61,396 nt of DNA from Ruminococcus sp. (GTDB lineage: Bacteria; Bacillota; Clostridia; Oscillospirales; Ruminococcaceae). The DNA lies in NCBI GenBank assembly GCA_031262225.1, contig JAISIC010000067.1, forward strand, positions 1-61,396. Reading direction: 5' to 3'. The position numbers were made by a program, and so were the translations under genes. Below the pieces are notes generated by a model. The model worked only from the letters and a program-made list of their open reading frames with translations. It did no database searches and was not told where the DNA came from. Of this stretch, positions 35,185-46,065 are shown piece after piece; the stretch's first letter is position 1; every line of letters starts with the position of its first letter.

Positions 35185-36030
35185 TCAATACCTTTTATTA
35201 AAAACTGCAAAATATTTATATAGCTTTGCCGAGACGGGGGAGAAACGTGCATTTTCAAACTCAAACTTATTGTCGGGGACAAGCAGTTTGGGTTTATATG
35301 CATGGGCGGTTGAAAAACGAAGCTCCACCTCCGAACCGCCCGGGATTGAGGTATGCCTTACGGTTGCCCTCATCCTGTGAAGCAGATTTTCCATCAAAAG
35401 CCCCGAAAACTCAGCGGTGCGAACCGCCTTTTCCGACTCGGTTCTGCCCGGAACAGGATATAATCCGCCGGGGGTTGCCAAAATAATAAGCGTTGCTTCA
35501 TATGCGCCGTTGCTTTTGAGCTTGAAATCAAGTGATTTTGGTTTTGAAGCGCCGTTCAAAAAATGCTCGATATAATCCGCAACTGCAATTTCAAACGAAA
35601 TCTTGTCTATCGGTGCGAAGATGAGCGGCTCAATGTTTGAAGTTATCTCTATATTCCCCGCAAAAAGCGGTGTGATTTTTTCGACAATCGCCGAAAGCGT
35701 TTCCGAAATATCGCTCACGGCATCTGTTTCGGGAGTGTCGATGAGAGACAAAAGATGGTGTGCTTCGGAAAGGCTCCCCAAAATCGCCATCATCTGTGCA
35801 TCGTTATTTGATAATGTGTCGTTAATCGCCCGTAGGTCGGGGTTTTTTTTCTTAAGCTCGGTTGCCGTGAAATCATTTGCCATGCAGTTTATTCCGACAA
35901 CTGTGCGAAGCATTGTGAAAATTCCGTCAAGATATTCTCTTATGTGCGGATTTGTCAGAGCGGCTTCAAGCTCACCTCTAATCGTTATGGAGTCAGCTGT
36001 TTTGTTATCGTTATCTATATCGTTTGACAT
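35185..36030 (-). CDS. Putative degenerate histidine-kinase-like (GHKL) protein
   Basis: 281 aa, soluble. Residues of about 25-100 look like a two-helix dimerisation hairpin; about 130-255 resemble a worn HATPase domain: FEIAVADYIEHFL is where the N-box should be, but the key Asn is not evident, and no clear DxGxG box is seen, although GLLMENLLHRM and SIPGGSEVELRFS recall the late G-box part. It is the first gene of the kinase/PP2C operon and has its own promoter. It may be a non-catalytic scaffold or partner-switch protein. The family assignment is weak. Confidence 0.5.
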   Translation of the reverse strand: MSNDIDNDNKTADSITIRGELEAALTNPHIREYLDGIFTMLRTVVGINCMANDFTATELKKKNPDLRAINDTLSNNDAQMMAILGSLSEAHHLLSLIDTPETDAVSDISETLSAIVEKITPLFAGNIEITSNIEPLIFAPIDKISFEIAVADYIEHFLNGASKPKSLDFKLKSNGAYEATLIILATPGGLYPVPGRTESEKAVRTAEFSGLLMENLLHRMRATVRHTSIPGGSEVELRFSTAHAYKPKLLVPDNKFEFENARFSPVSAKLYKYFAVFNKRY

Positions 36031-36078
36031 AATTTAACACCTATCTGAATAGAAGTAGCCATCAGACCATTTATTATA

Positions 36079-36107
36079 ATATAACACCTTTTAGCCTTTT
36101 TGTCAAT
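36079..36107 (-). promoter_or_regulatory. Sigma-A promoter for the kinase-phosphatase operon
   Basis: Minus strand: TTGACA (36107-36102), a 17-bp spacer and TATATT (36084-36079). The leader is about 42 bases, with SD AGGTG before the ATG. Confidence 0.78.
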
Positions 36108-36129
36108 ATAATTTTCTTTTATATTTTAC

Positions 36130-36159
36130 TTGATTTGTTCATATTTTAAGTAGTATAAT
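36130..36159 (+). promoter_or_regulatory. Promoter for the MFS gene
   Basis: TTGATT (36130-36135), an 18-bp spacer and TATAAT (36154-36159). It is divergent from the kinase operon promoter. Confidence 0.65.
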
Positions 36160-36197
36160 GAAATTTATGACTGACTTTTTTATTTAGGTGTGTTTTT

Positions 36198-37367
36198 ATG
36201 GTTGTAATCCTTCTCGTTCTTATCTACATTGCTTTTGTGAGCCTCGGCTTGCCGGACGGTATGTTCGGTGCGGCATGGCCGATTGTACATGAAGAACTTG
36301 CTATATCCCAGCAGCTTGCGGGGGTATATTCGGCGGTGACGAGTGCCGCGACAATCATCTCAAGCCTTGCCGCAAGCAGAATAATCCACAAGCTCGGAAC
36401 AGGCAAGGTTCTTGTAATAAGCGTTTTCATAACAGGGATAAGCCTTCTTATTTTCCCCCTTAATTTGGTACCTTTTTTGCCGCCATATGTATATATGTGT
36501 ATGGTCGGGTTCATATTAGGTTTAGGTGCGGGTTGCGTTGATGCCGGGCTCAATAACTATGTGGCACTTCATTTCAAGGCATCGCACATGAACTTTTTAC
36601 ACTGCTTTTGGGGCGTGGGCTGCATGATAAGCCCGATTGTGCTCACCCTCTATCTCACCGGCGGCGGCTCATGGCAGCAGACCTACTACACCATCGGTAC
36701 GGCTCAGCTTGTTCTTGCTGTTGTTCTGATATTTTCGATCCCGCTCTGGGCGAAGGTCCCTGTCTCAAAGGAACACGACACAGAGGTGAAGACCGAACGA
36801 CTTACAAATCGCCAAACGCTCAAACTCCCGCTTATCAAGACAAGTGTTATCGCCTTCCTTTGCTATTGCGGCTATGAAGCGGCGATGATCCTCTGGATTC
36901 CGAGCTATATCAACGAGGTTGACGGGCGTTCTGTCGAGACGGCGGCGTTCTTTTCAAGCCTCTTCTTCATGGGTATCACCGGCGGCAGACTTATTTCCGG
37001 ATTCCTCTCCGAGAAACTCGGCATGAAAAATCTTCAACGCTTCGGCTGTATAATCGCAATTACCGGGATTATCATCGTTATACTGCCGTTCGGGGAAATT
37101 ATAACCGGTGTCGGCGTTGTTATGGTCGGTGCAGGTGCAGGCCCTTTTTATCCGGCAATGATGTTTCGCACCCCCGAAAGCTTCGGGCAGGCGGCTTCAC
37201 AATCGGCAATCGGCTTGCAAATGGCGTTTGCATACACAGGCTCAACTCTTTTGCCGCCGCTAATCGGGCTGTTGCCGCTTCGCTTCTTCCCGTACTGTGT
37301 TTTAACACTCACGATAATCACCTTCGTTTTATCGGAATCATTAAATTACAGGAAAAGAAAACGTTAA
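36198..37367 (+). CDS. MFS transporter (FucP/YbjJ-like)
   Basis: 389 aa, about twelve TM helices. Major facilitator, most like the sugar-type FHS/FucP-YbjJ branch: GLPDGMFGAAWPIVHEEL at the start of the second half of TM1, GLGAGCVDAGLNNYVA in TM4, and GITGGRLISGFLSEKLGMKN at the mid-loop. Substrate unknown. SD AGGTG precedes the ATG. It is a single-gene unit between divergent and downstream promoters. No terminator was recognised after it. Confidence 0.88.
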   Translation: MVVILLVLIYIAFVSLGLPDGMFGAAWPIVHEELAISQQLAGVYSAVTSAATIISSLAASRIIHKLGTGKVLVISVFITGISLLIFPLNLVPFLPPYVYMCMVGFILGLGAGCVDAGLNNYVALHFKASHMNFLHCFWGVGCMISPIVLTLYLTGGGSWQQTYYTIGTAQLVLAVVLIFSIPLWAKVPVSKEHDTEVKTERLTNRQTLKLPLIKTSVIAFLCYCGYEAAMILWIPSYINEVDGRSVETAAFFSSLFFMGITGGRLISGFLSEKLGMKNLQRFGCIIAITGIIIVILPFGEIITGVGVVMVGAGAGPFYPAMMFRTPESFGQAASQSAIGLQMAFAYTGSTLLPPLIGLLPLRFFPYCVLTLTIITFVLSESLNYRKRKR

Positions 37368-37402
37368 AATTTGTGCAAATTGACGATTTTGTTATTTAGC
37401 TA

Positions 37403-37430
37403 TTGACTTAATTTCTAAATGTGGTACAAT
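37403..37430 (+). promoter_or_regulatory. groESL promoter
   Basis: TTGACT (37403-37408), a 16-bp spacer and TACAAT (37425-37430) with TGG extension, just upstream of CIRCE. Confidence 0.85.
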
Positions 37431-37434
37431 GTTA

Positions 37435-37461
37435 TTAGCACTTAAAGCAATCGAGTGCTAA
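37435..37461 (+). promoter_or_regulatory. CIRCE operator (HrcA site)
   Basis: TTAGCACTT-N9-GAGTGCTAA. One mismatch (T for C at the last base of the left arm) from the consensus TTAGCACTC-N9-GAGTGCTAA. Its position at the transcription start implies heat-shock repression by HrcA, whose gene is not in the window. Confidence 0.97.
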
Positions 37462-37785
<324 letters not shown>

Positions 37786-37795
37786 GGGAGAGTGA

Positions 37796-39427
<1,632 letters not shown>

Positions 39428-39435
39428 GGAACGGC

Positions 39436-39468
39436 GGGGGAACCCTTTCTGTAGAAAGGTTCTCCCCC
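39436..39468. repeat. Imperfect palindrome downstream of groEL
   Basis: GGGGGAACCCTTTCT (39436-39450) pairs with AGAAAGGTTCTCCCCC (39453-39468) with a bulge; it is followed by the C-rich ACACCCCCTTCC. From memory, similar GGGGG/CCCCC palindromes recur between genes in Oscillospiraceae. It could be a REP-like element or an mRNA stabiliser. Confidence 0.55.
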
Positions 39469-39507
39469 ACACCCCCTTCCAAAGACTTTATTGTTTTATA
39501 GATACAA

Positions 39508-39537
39508 AAAACCGCGCCATTTTCACGACGCGGTTTT
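39508..39537. terminator. Bidirectional terminator between groEL and the FIST gene
   Basis: AAAACCGCG (39508-39516) and CGCGGTTTT (39529-39537) with a 12-base loop; T-rich on both strands. It serves groESL (rightward) and the FIST gene (leftward). Confidence 0.82.
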
Positions 39538-39553
39538 CGTTATGTATTACTTC

Positions 39554-40726
39554 CTATACCATACAAATACAGTATGACTGGTTGAAGATGCGGTTTATCG
39601 GATTTTCGGGGGTGGAAGCGTTTGAAGGGCATACCTCGCCGCCTGCATATGCAAGTGAGAACGGCAGTCCGCCAAGCTGGTTTCTTAACATATTTTCGCC
39701 GTCGAAAGTGTTTGAGCCCAAGAGCACATGGCGTGTTTCACAGGATGAAATAAAGGCAACCTTAGCGTCCGGGTGTGCGGCAAGCATTTCGGCTGTTGAC
39801 GCCGCCGAAGCATCAAGCACAGCTTTCTTTTCAAACATAGCAACAGATACGGTTGCACCGGTTGTGACATTTCCGCCGACAAAAAGATGATTTTCGGGCG
39901 TAAGGTACATCATCGACCTGCCGTATTCATCGCCGTCGCCGTCATCGACAATCATAACCGCACTGTTTATTGCGTTCTCCTTCGAACCGGTGAGATTGAA
40001 TCCGAGGCTCGATAAAAAGTCGGTGACAGGACGGCCGTTAAGGCTGATAATCTCATTGCCCCTTGCTTCGGTTATTATTGCTTTGCCCTTAAGATATTTA
40101 TCTTTGGTCACGACAATGGTGGAAAAATGCGGATTAATATTGCCGTTCATAAACAGGAAGACTGCTCTGTCGCGATATGCGACACCTTTTGCGAAAACAA
40201 AACAGTTTTCGATATATGTAGGGCTGTCATCAACTGCAGAACCGCCGAAAATCTGTGCTTTTGTGTAGGTTGTCGCACAGTCAAGAAGCGCCTGAAAATC
40301 GGTGAGAATTATATTCGGGAACATCATTATCCCAAGCTTTTGTTTGCCGATTTCTTCAAACTGTTTTTTACAAACCTCATCTGCTTTGGTTTCCGGTGTA
40401 AGAGGCTCGGAAATAACCGTTGTGAAACTTATGTCATCTGAACTTATGACCGTTATCGAAAGGCGAAACTGCCCCTCGTTATATTCGTCGTCTTCGTTGC
40501 CCGCACCGTTATATCCGACAAGCGTTGTTGATGTTCCGACCACCGGGAACGGGAGATTTTTTGCTATATATTCCGCAACACCGGAAAGAACAAACTCATA
40601 GTGGCAGCAAAGCATTCCCACGGTATTTTTTTCGAGGCTTCCTTCTGCTGCAATCTGATCTGATATAAATTTTAATGCGGCTTCTTTATCGTCAACCTCT
40701 GATGTCCGAGCGATAAAAACCTTCAT
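39554..40726 (-). CDS. FIST domain protein
   Basis: 390 aa with FIST_N (about 25-215) and FIST_C (about 220-385) domains; FIST proteins are thought to sense small ligands such as amino acids. Seen: GTSTTLVGYNGAG, IFGGSAVDD in the N-part and TEARGNEIISLNGRPVTDFL, FISSCETRHVLLG and GGEVCP in the C-part. Start ATG 40726 gives MKVFIARTSEV; the longer reading to 40768 lacks support. No histidine kinase or GGDEF gene is next to it, although a diguanylate cyclase lies ten kilobases away. Confidence 0.88.
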   Translation of the reverse strand: MKVFIARTSEVDDKEAALKFISDQIAAEGSLEKNTVGMLCCHYEFVLSGVAEYIAKNLPFPVVGTSTTLVGYNGAGNEDDEYNEGQFRLSITVISSDDISFTTVISEPLTPETKADEVCKKQFEEIGKQKLGIMMFPNIILTDFQALLDCATTYTKAQIFGGSAVDDSPTYIENCFVFAKGVAYRDRAVFLFMNGNINPHFSTIVVTKDKYLKGKAIITEARGNEIISLNGRPVTDFLSSLGFNLTGSKENAINSAVMIVDDGDGDEYGRSMMYLTPENHLFVGGNVTTGATVSVAMFEKKAVLDASAASTAEMLAAHPDAKVAFISSCETRHVLLGSNTFDGENMLRNQLGGLPFSLAYAGGEVCPSNASTPENPINRIFNQSYCICMV

Positions 40727-41090
40727 AAATAACCCCATATAAATAATTAACGCCATCGTCTTATGCATTTTAACATAAGAAAAAGTACGAATTTAAGTTA
40801 ATTTATGAACAATTATGCAACAATCGCAAATTATGAACAACTAATACACTGTTATGGAGTATAATACGCGAAAAGCGGTTATACCTTGACAGCAAAACGC
40901 GAACTTGTCAGAACTGCATAAATTCAATGAAAAATTATTGCATTTTTTGTGCATTCATACAAAGTGTAAAAATTAGTGCACTTTTTCTCACATATCTATT
41001 GACAATTGCATATTCATATATTATAATGTGAACACAAGAGGAATAAAAATATGAATTAATTCCCGGAAACGGATATATCGGAGAGTATTT
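40727..41090 (+). promoter_or_regulatory. 364-bp AT-rich intergenic region with pilin promoter and direct repeats
   Basis: No gene is seen here. A near-perfect promoter TTGACA (40999-41004), 17 bp, TATAAT (41022-41027) drives the pilin gene. Near 40802-40860, TTATGAACAA occurs twice with a related TTATGCAACAA between, a possible regulator array. TGACA/TGTCA arms lie near 40886-40910, and AAATTCAATGAAAAATTAT (40920-40938) recurs exactly at 61375-61393. Confidence 0.7.
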
Positions 41091-41594
41091 ATGAAGCGTG
41101 CTGTTAAAGGTTTCACACTTGTTGAACTTATCGTCGTTATCGCTATAATCGGCGTTTTAATGGCGATTTTAATACCGAACCTTATTGCTTACATCAACGA
41201 CGCAAGGCAGACAAACGCAAACAGTGCGGCAAGGCTTGTTTATACATCCGCAAACGGCTATATCACTAAGGTTAAGATTGCAGGGATAGCGGCTCCCACA
41301 AACCAAAGTATGGGCTTTTCTATACTGGATAACGCTACCATTCAGGATAATTTTGACGGTGATACACAGTTTTCGGACAGCAAATTTAATAATACGATGA
41401 GTGTATATCTGGGTGACCTTGCAAAGGGGAGCCGTTATCAAGTATATTTTAATGGTACAGGCAACGTTGCCGCAACACTTTGGGCTGCATCGGAGAACAG
41501 TAATATTGTCGGCAGCTATCCTGAGCCGAGAAGCTCTTCCGAAATCGGAAACGGTTCGATACGCACTCTCAGAGCTCAAGATTATGTGAATTAA
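41091..41594 (+). CDS. Orphan type IV pilin/pseudopilin-like protein
   Basis: 167 aa. Class III prepilin start: KGFTLVELIVVIAIIGVLMAIL, with prepilin peptidase cleavage expected after Gly7 and Glu5 of the mature protein present. A globular domain of about 130 residues follows, with few known motifs and a YLGDLAKGSRYQVYFNGTG segment. SD GGAGAG precedes the ATG. It is a single gene bounded by its own strong promoter and terminator; no pilB, pilC or pilD genes are in the window, so assembly must use machinery elsewhere, or it is a solitary pseudopilin. Confidence 0.82.
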   Translation: MKRAVKGFTLVELIVVIAIIGVLMAILIPNLIAYINDARQTNANSAARLVYTSANGYITKVKIAGIAAPTNQSMGFSILDNATIQDNFDGDTQFSDSKFNNTMSVYLGDLAKGSRYQVYFNGTGNVAATLWAASENSNIVGSYPEPRSSSEIGNGSIRTLRAQDYVN

Positions 41595-41606
41595 TTTTGG
41601 TCATAT

Positions 41607-41637
41607 AAAAAACTCGTACCGCGGTACGAGTTTTTTT
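41607..41637. terminator. Bidirectional terminator between pilin and uvrA
   Basis: AAAACTCGTA, centre CCGCGG, TACGAGTTTT followed by T-run; palindromic, so it works for both converging genes. Confidence 0.88.
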
Positions 41638-41638
41638 A

Positions 41639-44479
41639 TTATTTTTTCTTTAAAGCTTTCTTCAAAAACGCCGCCGTGTACGATTTTTTACTCTTCGCGA
41701 CCTGCTCCGGTGTGCCCTCCGCGATAATCTCGCCGCCGCCGTCGCCGCCGTCGGGACCCAGATCAATAATCCAATCGGCGGTCTTAATCACATCAAGGTT
41801 ATGTTCAATCACAAGGACGGTGTTTCCTGCATCGGTGAGGCGGGAAAGAACGTCGGAAAGCCTGTGAACATCGGCGGTGTGAAGCCCTGTTGTCGGCTCA
41901 TCTAAAATATACATTGTCTTGCCGGTGGCACGTTTTGAAAGCTCGGTCGCAAGCTTAACGCGTTGGGCTTCGCCGCCCGACAGGGTTGTCGCGGGCTGAC
42001 CGAGTTTAATATACCCCAAGCCGACTTCACGAAGGGTGGAAATCTTTCGGAGTATCTTCGGGACGTGCTCAAAGAAGATAACAGCCTCGTCAACGGTCAT
42101 GTCAAGCACATCGGCAATGGATTTTCCCTTATAATGAACCTCCAAAGTCTCTCTGTTATAGCGTTTGCCGCCGCAGGATTCACAGGGAACATAGACGTCG
42201 GGCAGAAAGTGCATTTCGATCTTCACAATGCCATCGCCCTCACAGGCTTCGCACCGCCCGCCCTTGACATTGAAGGAAAACCGCCCGGGACCGTATCCGC
42301 GAACCTTCGCATCGTTTGTCGCGGCAAAAATCTCGCGAATGTCGTTCCAAACGCCCGTGTATGTCGCAGGGTTAGACCTCGGCGTTCTCCCTATCGGCGA
42401 CTGATCGATGTCGATAACCTTGTCTAAGTTTTCAATGCCGATACATTTGCCGAACGCTCCCGCCGTCTCCCTCGCACGATTTAGGTTCCGACGCAGATAT
42501 TTATAGATAATTTCATTTACAAGCGATGATTTACCCGAGCCTGAAACGCCTGTGACACAGGTCATAACGCCGATCGGAATGGATATGTCAATATTTTTCA
42601 GGTTATTTTGACTGCAATCGGTGAAGGTTATCGTCTCGATATATTCACGGCGCGTTTTGGGCACGGGGATAGACTTCACGCCGGACAGATACTGCCCTGT
42701 GATGCTTTTTTCGCAAGCCTTGATATCGTCAATAGTTCCGGTTGCGACAATCTCACCGCCGTGAATGCCGGCTTTGGGACCGATATCGACGATATAGTCG
42801 GCGGCATACATTGTGTCCTCGTCATGCTCAACGACAATTAAAGTATTCCCCGCGTCACGAAGGTGTTTGAGTGCTTCGATAAGTCTGCCGTTGTCGCGTT
42901 GGTGAAGCCCTATTGACGGCTCGTCCAAGACGTACAACACGCCGACGAGAGCCGAACCTATCTGGGTTGCAAGGCGGATTCGCTGTGCCTCGCCGCCCGA
43001 AAGTGTCGCCGCCGCCCTTGAAAGTGTGAGATATTCAAGACCGACATTTCGGAGAAAAGCAAGCCTTGCGACAATCTCCTTGGTTATTTTATCTGCAATA
43101 TAGCGATCTCTGTCGGAAAGCTTCAAATTGCCGATAAATTCAGCCGCCGCCGTGACAGACATTTTCGTCACTTCGGTGATATTCCGCTCCCCCACTGTGA
43201 CAGCCCTGCTCACAGGTTTTAAGCGTTCCCCATGGCAATCGGGGCAGTTTTCGGATTTCATAAGCCCGTTGATCTCTTCCTTGACCGTCTCGGATGTTGA
43301 CCCTGCAAGCTTTCGCTCTAAGTTCGGGATAACCCCTTCAAACTCGCGATAGAAATAGCCGCCGCCCCATTCGGGAAGCTTTTCAAATTCAAGTTTAGTT
43401 CCCTTTGAGCCGTATAAAAACACGTCCTGTACAGATTTCGGGAGCTTGCCAAACGGCGTGTCAAGCGATATTTTATACACTTTTGCAACACCGCGATAAT
43501 AAATCATAGCGAACGAGTCGGGATTAAGCGTATTCCAGCCCATCGCCTTTATGGCACCGTCGCGAATCGAAACGCTCTTGTCGGGGACGATCGCATCTGC
43601 ATCAATCCGCACTAACACCCCAAGCCCTGTGCAGGTTTCACAGGCACCGAAAGGGTTATTGAAGGAAAACATACGCGGTTGAAGCTCCGGGACGGAAATT
43701 CCGTGCTCCGGGCAGGCATAGGAGAGCGAAAATAAAAGCTCTTCTGCTTTGTGAGCATCATTTTCTAAAATGTCTATGAGAATAAGCCCGTCCGACAAAG
43801 CGGCAGCGGTCTCGATACTTTGAGTGAGGCGTGAACGAATATCCCCCTTGACTGCAAGGCGGTCTATTACTATCTCTATGCTGTGTTTCTTGTTCTTTTC
43901 GAGCTTGATTTCCTCGGTCAGCTCATAGTATATCCCATCGACACGCACCCTGACATATCCGCCTTTGCGTGCCTTTTCGATAACAGAAACGTGCTCACCC
44001 TTCTTGCCGCTTATCACGGGGGCTAAAAGCATGAAGCGTGTCTTTTCGGGGAGTTCGCTAATTTGGTCGGCGATCATGTCGGGGGTCTGTCTGCGAATTT
44101 CACGCCCGCAGACAGGGCAGTGCGGAACACCGATTCGGGCATACAGAAGTCTGAGGTAGTCGTAAACCTCCGTTACCGTACCCACAGTCGAACGCGGGTT
44201 TCTTGATGTGGTTTTCTGGTCGATGGATATCGCGGGGGAAAGCCCCTCAATAAGGTCGCAGTCCGGCTTCTCGGCAAGCCCCAAAAACTGGCGTGCATAG
44301 GAAGAAAGGCTCTCCATATAACGCCGCTGCCCGTCTGCATATATCGTGTCAAAGGCTAAGGAAGATTTCCCAGAGCCTGAAACGCCGGTCATTACAATAA
44401 ATTTATCACGCGGCAGGTCAAGCGAAACATTTTTCAGATTATGCTCCCTCGCACCGCGAATTACTATCTTTTCTATCAT
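41639..44479 (-). CDS. uvrA: Excinuclease ABC subunit A
   Basis: Damage-recognition ATPase of nucleotide excision repair, 946 aa. It has two ABC ATPase modules: Walker [13 protein letters not shown] near residue 32, a second [11 protein letters not shown], signatures [12 protein letters not shown] and [12 protein letters not shown], zinc modules with CPVCG and [14 protein letters not shown], and Walker [11 protein letters not shown]. The start ATG 44479 lies exactly six bases after a -10 box with no SD, so the transcript is probably leaderless. A LexA-type box sits in the promoter spacer. It converges with the pilin gene at a shared terminator. uvrB and uvrC are not in the window. Confidence 0.97.
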   Translation of the reverse strand: MIEKIVIRGAREHNLKNVSLDLPRDKFIVMTGVSGSGKSSLAFDTIYADGQRRYMESLSSYARQFLGLAEKPDCDLIEGLSPAISIDQKTTSRNPRSTVGTVTEVYDYLRLLYARIGVPHCPVCGREIRRQTPDMIADQISELPEKTRFMLLAPVISGKKGEHVSVIEKARKGGYVRVRVDGIYYELTEEIKLEKNKKHSIEIVIDRLAVKGDIRSRLTQSIETAAALSDGLILIDILENDAHKAEELLFSLSYACPEHGISVPELQPRMFSFNNPFGACETCTGLGVLVRIDADAIVPDKSVSIRDGAIKAMGWNTLNPDSFAMIYYRGVAKVYKISLDTPFGKLPKSVQDVFLYGSKGTKLEFEKLPEWGGGYFYREFEGVIPNLERKLAGSTSETVKEEINGLMKSENCPDCHGERLKPVSRAVTVGERNITEVTKMSVTAAAEFIGNLKLSDRDRYIADKITKEIVARLAFLRNVGLEYLTLSRAAATLSGGEAQRIRLATQIGSALVGVLYVLDEPSIGLHQRDNGRLIEALKHLRDAGNTLIVVEHDEDTMYAADYIVDIGPKAGIHGGEIVATGTIDDIKACEKSITGQYLSGVKSIPVPKTRREYIETITFTDCSQNNLKNIDISIPIGVMTCVTGVSGSGKSSLVNEIIYKYLRRNLNRARETAGAFGKCIGIENLDKVIDIDQSPIGRTPRSNPATYTGVWNDIREIFAATNDAKVRGYGPGRFSFNVKGGRCEACEGDGIVKIEMHFLPDVYVPCESCGGKRYNRETLEVHYKGKSIADVLDMTVDEAVIFFEHVPKILRKISTLREVGLGYIKLGQPATTLSGGEAQRVKLATELSKRATGKTMYILDEPTTGLHTADVHRLSDVLSRLTDAGNTVLVIEHNLDVIKTADWIIDLGPDGGDGGGEIIAEGTPEQVAKSKKSYTAAFLKKALKKK

Positions 44480-44485
44480 ATTATT

Positions 44486-44514
44486 ATTATACCAACAGAA
44501 CATATGTTTGTCAA
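44486..44514 (-). promoter_or_regulatory. Consensus uvrA promoter, leaderless geometry
   Basis: Minus strand: TTGACA (44514-44509), a 17-bp spacer and TATAAT (44491-44486). Six bases then the ATG. It is a perfect match to the sigma-A consensus in both hexamers. Confidence 0.88.
44497..44510. promoter_or_regulatory. LexA (DinR) SOS box in the uvrA promoter spacer
   Basis: AGAACATATGTTTG matches the Firmicutes LexA consensus CGAACRNRYGTTYG at 13 of 14 positions. It lies between the -35 and -10 of the uvrA promoter, so LexA would block RNA polymerase until SOS induction. Confidence 0.85.
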
Positions 44515-44599
44515 GAGGGTTAAAAAATTATATACAATATTAACATTTAAGACAAATAATATACATGAATAAATGCAGATTTTCAGATACTATATTATT

Positions 44600-45382
44600 A
44601 TGGAATTTTATGATACACACGCTCATTATGACGATGAGCGTTATGATGAAGATCGTGACGAGATTTTGCAATCCGTCCATGAACGCGGCTGTAAAAAGAT
44701 TATAAATATCGGCTGTACTTTAGAGCGGTCGAAAAAGTCTTTAGACCTTGCCGCTAAGTATGATTTTGTCTATGCAACGGTCGGTATACACCCCTCCGAC
44801 GTTTGCAGTACTCCCGACGATTATCTCCCAAAACTTCGTGATATGGCGAAGTTAAGCAACAAATGCGTTGCAGTCGGCGAAATCGGGCTTGACTATACTG
44901 TTTTTGACAGCGAAGTTCCCGACAAAGCACGCCAAGAACGCTTTTTCCGCGAACAGTTGGGTTTAGCTCGTGAACTTAATCTCCCTGTGATAATTCATTC
45001 TCGTGATGCGGCAGAGGATACACTTCGCATACTTCGGGACGAGATGAAAAAGGGCGAAATTTGCGGTGTCACACATTGCTATTCATATTCTGCCGAAGTC
45101 GCGAAGATATTAATAGGGATGGGACTTCACATCTCCTTCACCGGCGTTATAACCTTCAAAAACGCACGCAAAACGCTTGAATCGCTCGCCGCTGTACCGA
45201 TAGAAAGGCTTCTGACCGAGACCGACTGCCCCTATATGTCGCCCGAGCCGGAACGCGGAAAACGCAACGACAGCGGTAAGATACCATATATAATCGCAAA
45301 GATGGCGGAGGTTTACGAAATGCCTGCCGCAGAGATTGCCGATATCACAATGAAAAATGCAGATAAACTTTTTGGGTTTTAA
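44600..45382 (+). CDS. tatD: TatD-family metal-dependent DNase
   Basis: 260 aa 3'-5' exonuclease/AP-type DNase of the amidohydrolase fold. Seen: FYDTHAHYDD at the N-terminus (metal HxH), GEIGLDYTVFD, IHSRDAAEDT, THCYS and TETDCPYM. Start ATG 44600 gives the family N-terminus; a longer in-frame start at 44573 adds nine unconvincing residues. No SD is visible. TACTAT lies six bases before the ATG, but no -35 supports it. It is first in the rightward run to 52906, with the ABC gene two bases after. Confidence 0.93.
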   Translation: MEFYDTHAHYDDERYDEDRDEILQSVHERGCKKIINIGCTLERSKKSLDLAAKYDFVYATVGIHPSDVCSTPDDYLPKLRDMAKLSNKCVAVGEIGLDYTVFDSEVPDKARQERFFREQLGLARELNLPVIIHSRDAAEDTLRILRDEMKKGEICGVTHCYSYSAEVAKILIGMGLHISFTGVITFKNARKTLESLAAVPIERLLTETDCPYMSPEPERGKRNDSGKIPYIIAKMAEVYEMPAAEIADITMKNADKLFGF

Positions 45383-45384
45383 AT

Positions 45385-46065
45385 ATGAGTTATATTAAAT
45401 ACGAAAATGTAACAAAGGCATTCGGCAAGACGATAGTGCTTGATAACGTGAATTTTGCGGTCGAGAGAGGCGAGATTGTCGGCTTTTCGGGGCGAAACGG
45501 CTCGGGAAAGACTTTGCTTTTTAAAATGCTTGCAGGGCTTGTTCGCCCGACTTCGGGGACTATTACCGTCGGGGGGCAGAAAATCGGGGCTTCATTCCTT
45601 CAAGACTGCGGTATGCTTATTGAAACGCCCGGCTTTATCGGGCATTATGACGGCTTCAAAAATCTTGATATAATCAACTCTGTGGGCACAAAGCGTGCCG
45701 ACAGAGAGCATATTCGTGAGCTTATGGCAAGGCTTAATCTTGACCCCGATTCAAAAAAGGCAGTATCAAAATATTCGCTCGGCATGAAACAGAAACTCGG
45801 CATAATTCAAGCCGTGATGACCGACCCTGCGATCTTAATTTTGGACGAACCGATAAACAGCCTTGATGATGCAAGTGCCGCCGATGTGCTCGATTTCTTG
45901 CGTGAACTCAATTCAGAAAAAAAGACGACCATCTTAATCGCTTCGCATATCAAGGGTGATTTGGATTCGGTTTGCGGACGTGTTTTTAGGCTTTCGGACA
46001 ACAAAGTGATAGAGGGAGAAACGTCGCCGAAAGCCACTCAACCCGACAAAAAGGTGATAGAATGA
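45385..46065 (+). CDS. ABC transporter ATP-binding protein
   Basis: 226 aa single NBD: Walker A FSGRNGSGKT, Q-loop region ASFLQDCGM, signature YSLGMKQK and Walker B LILDEPINSLDD, H-loop ASHIKGD. The signature SLGMK is of the ABC-2/drug-efflux and bacteriocin-immunity type. It lies two bases after tatD and overlaps the next gene by four (ATGA). It probably energises the two membrane proteins 46062-47482. Substrate unknown. Confidence 0.92.
   Translation: MSYIKYENVTKAFGKTIVLDNVNFAVERGEIVGFSGRNGSGKTLLFKMLAGLVRPTSGTITVGGQKIGASFLQDCGMLIETPGFIGHYDGFKNLDIINSVGTKRADREHIRELMARLNLDPDSKKAVSKYSLGMKQKLGIIQAVMTDPAILILDEPINSLDDASAADVLDFLRELNSEKKTTILIASHIKGDLDSVCGRVFRLSDNKVIEGETSPKATQPDKKVIE

Noticed and set aside
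40860-40865. TATAAT at 40860-40865 as a second pilin promoter
   Set aside because: No -35 at the right distance; the promoter at 40999-41027 is far better.
44588-44602. TACTAT six bases before the tatD ATG, as a third leaderless gene
   Set aside because: The spacing fits, but no -35 is seen. Left as a weak possibility only.
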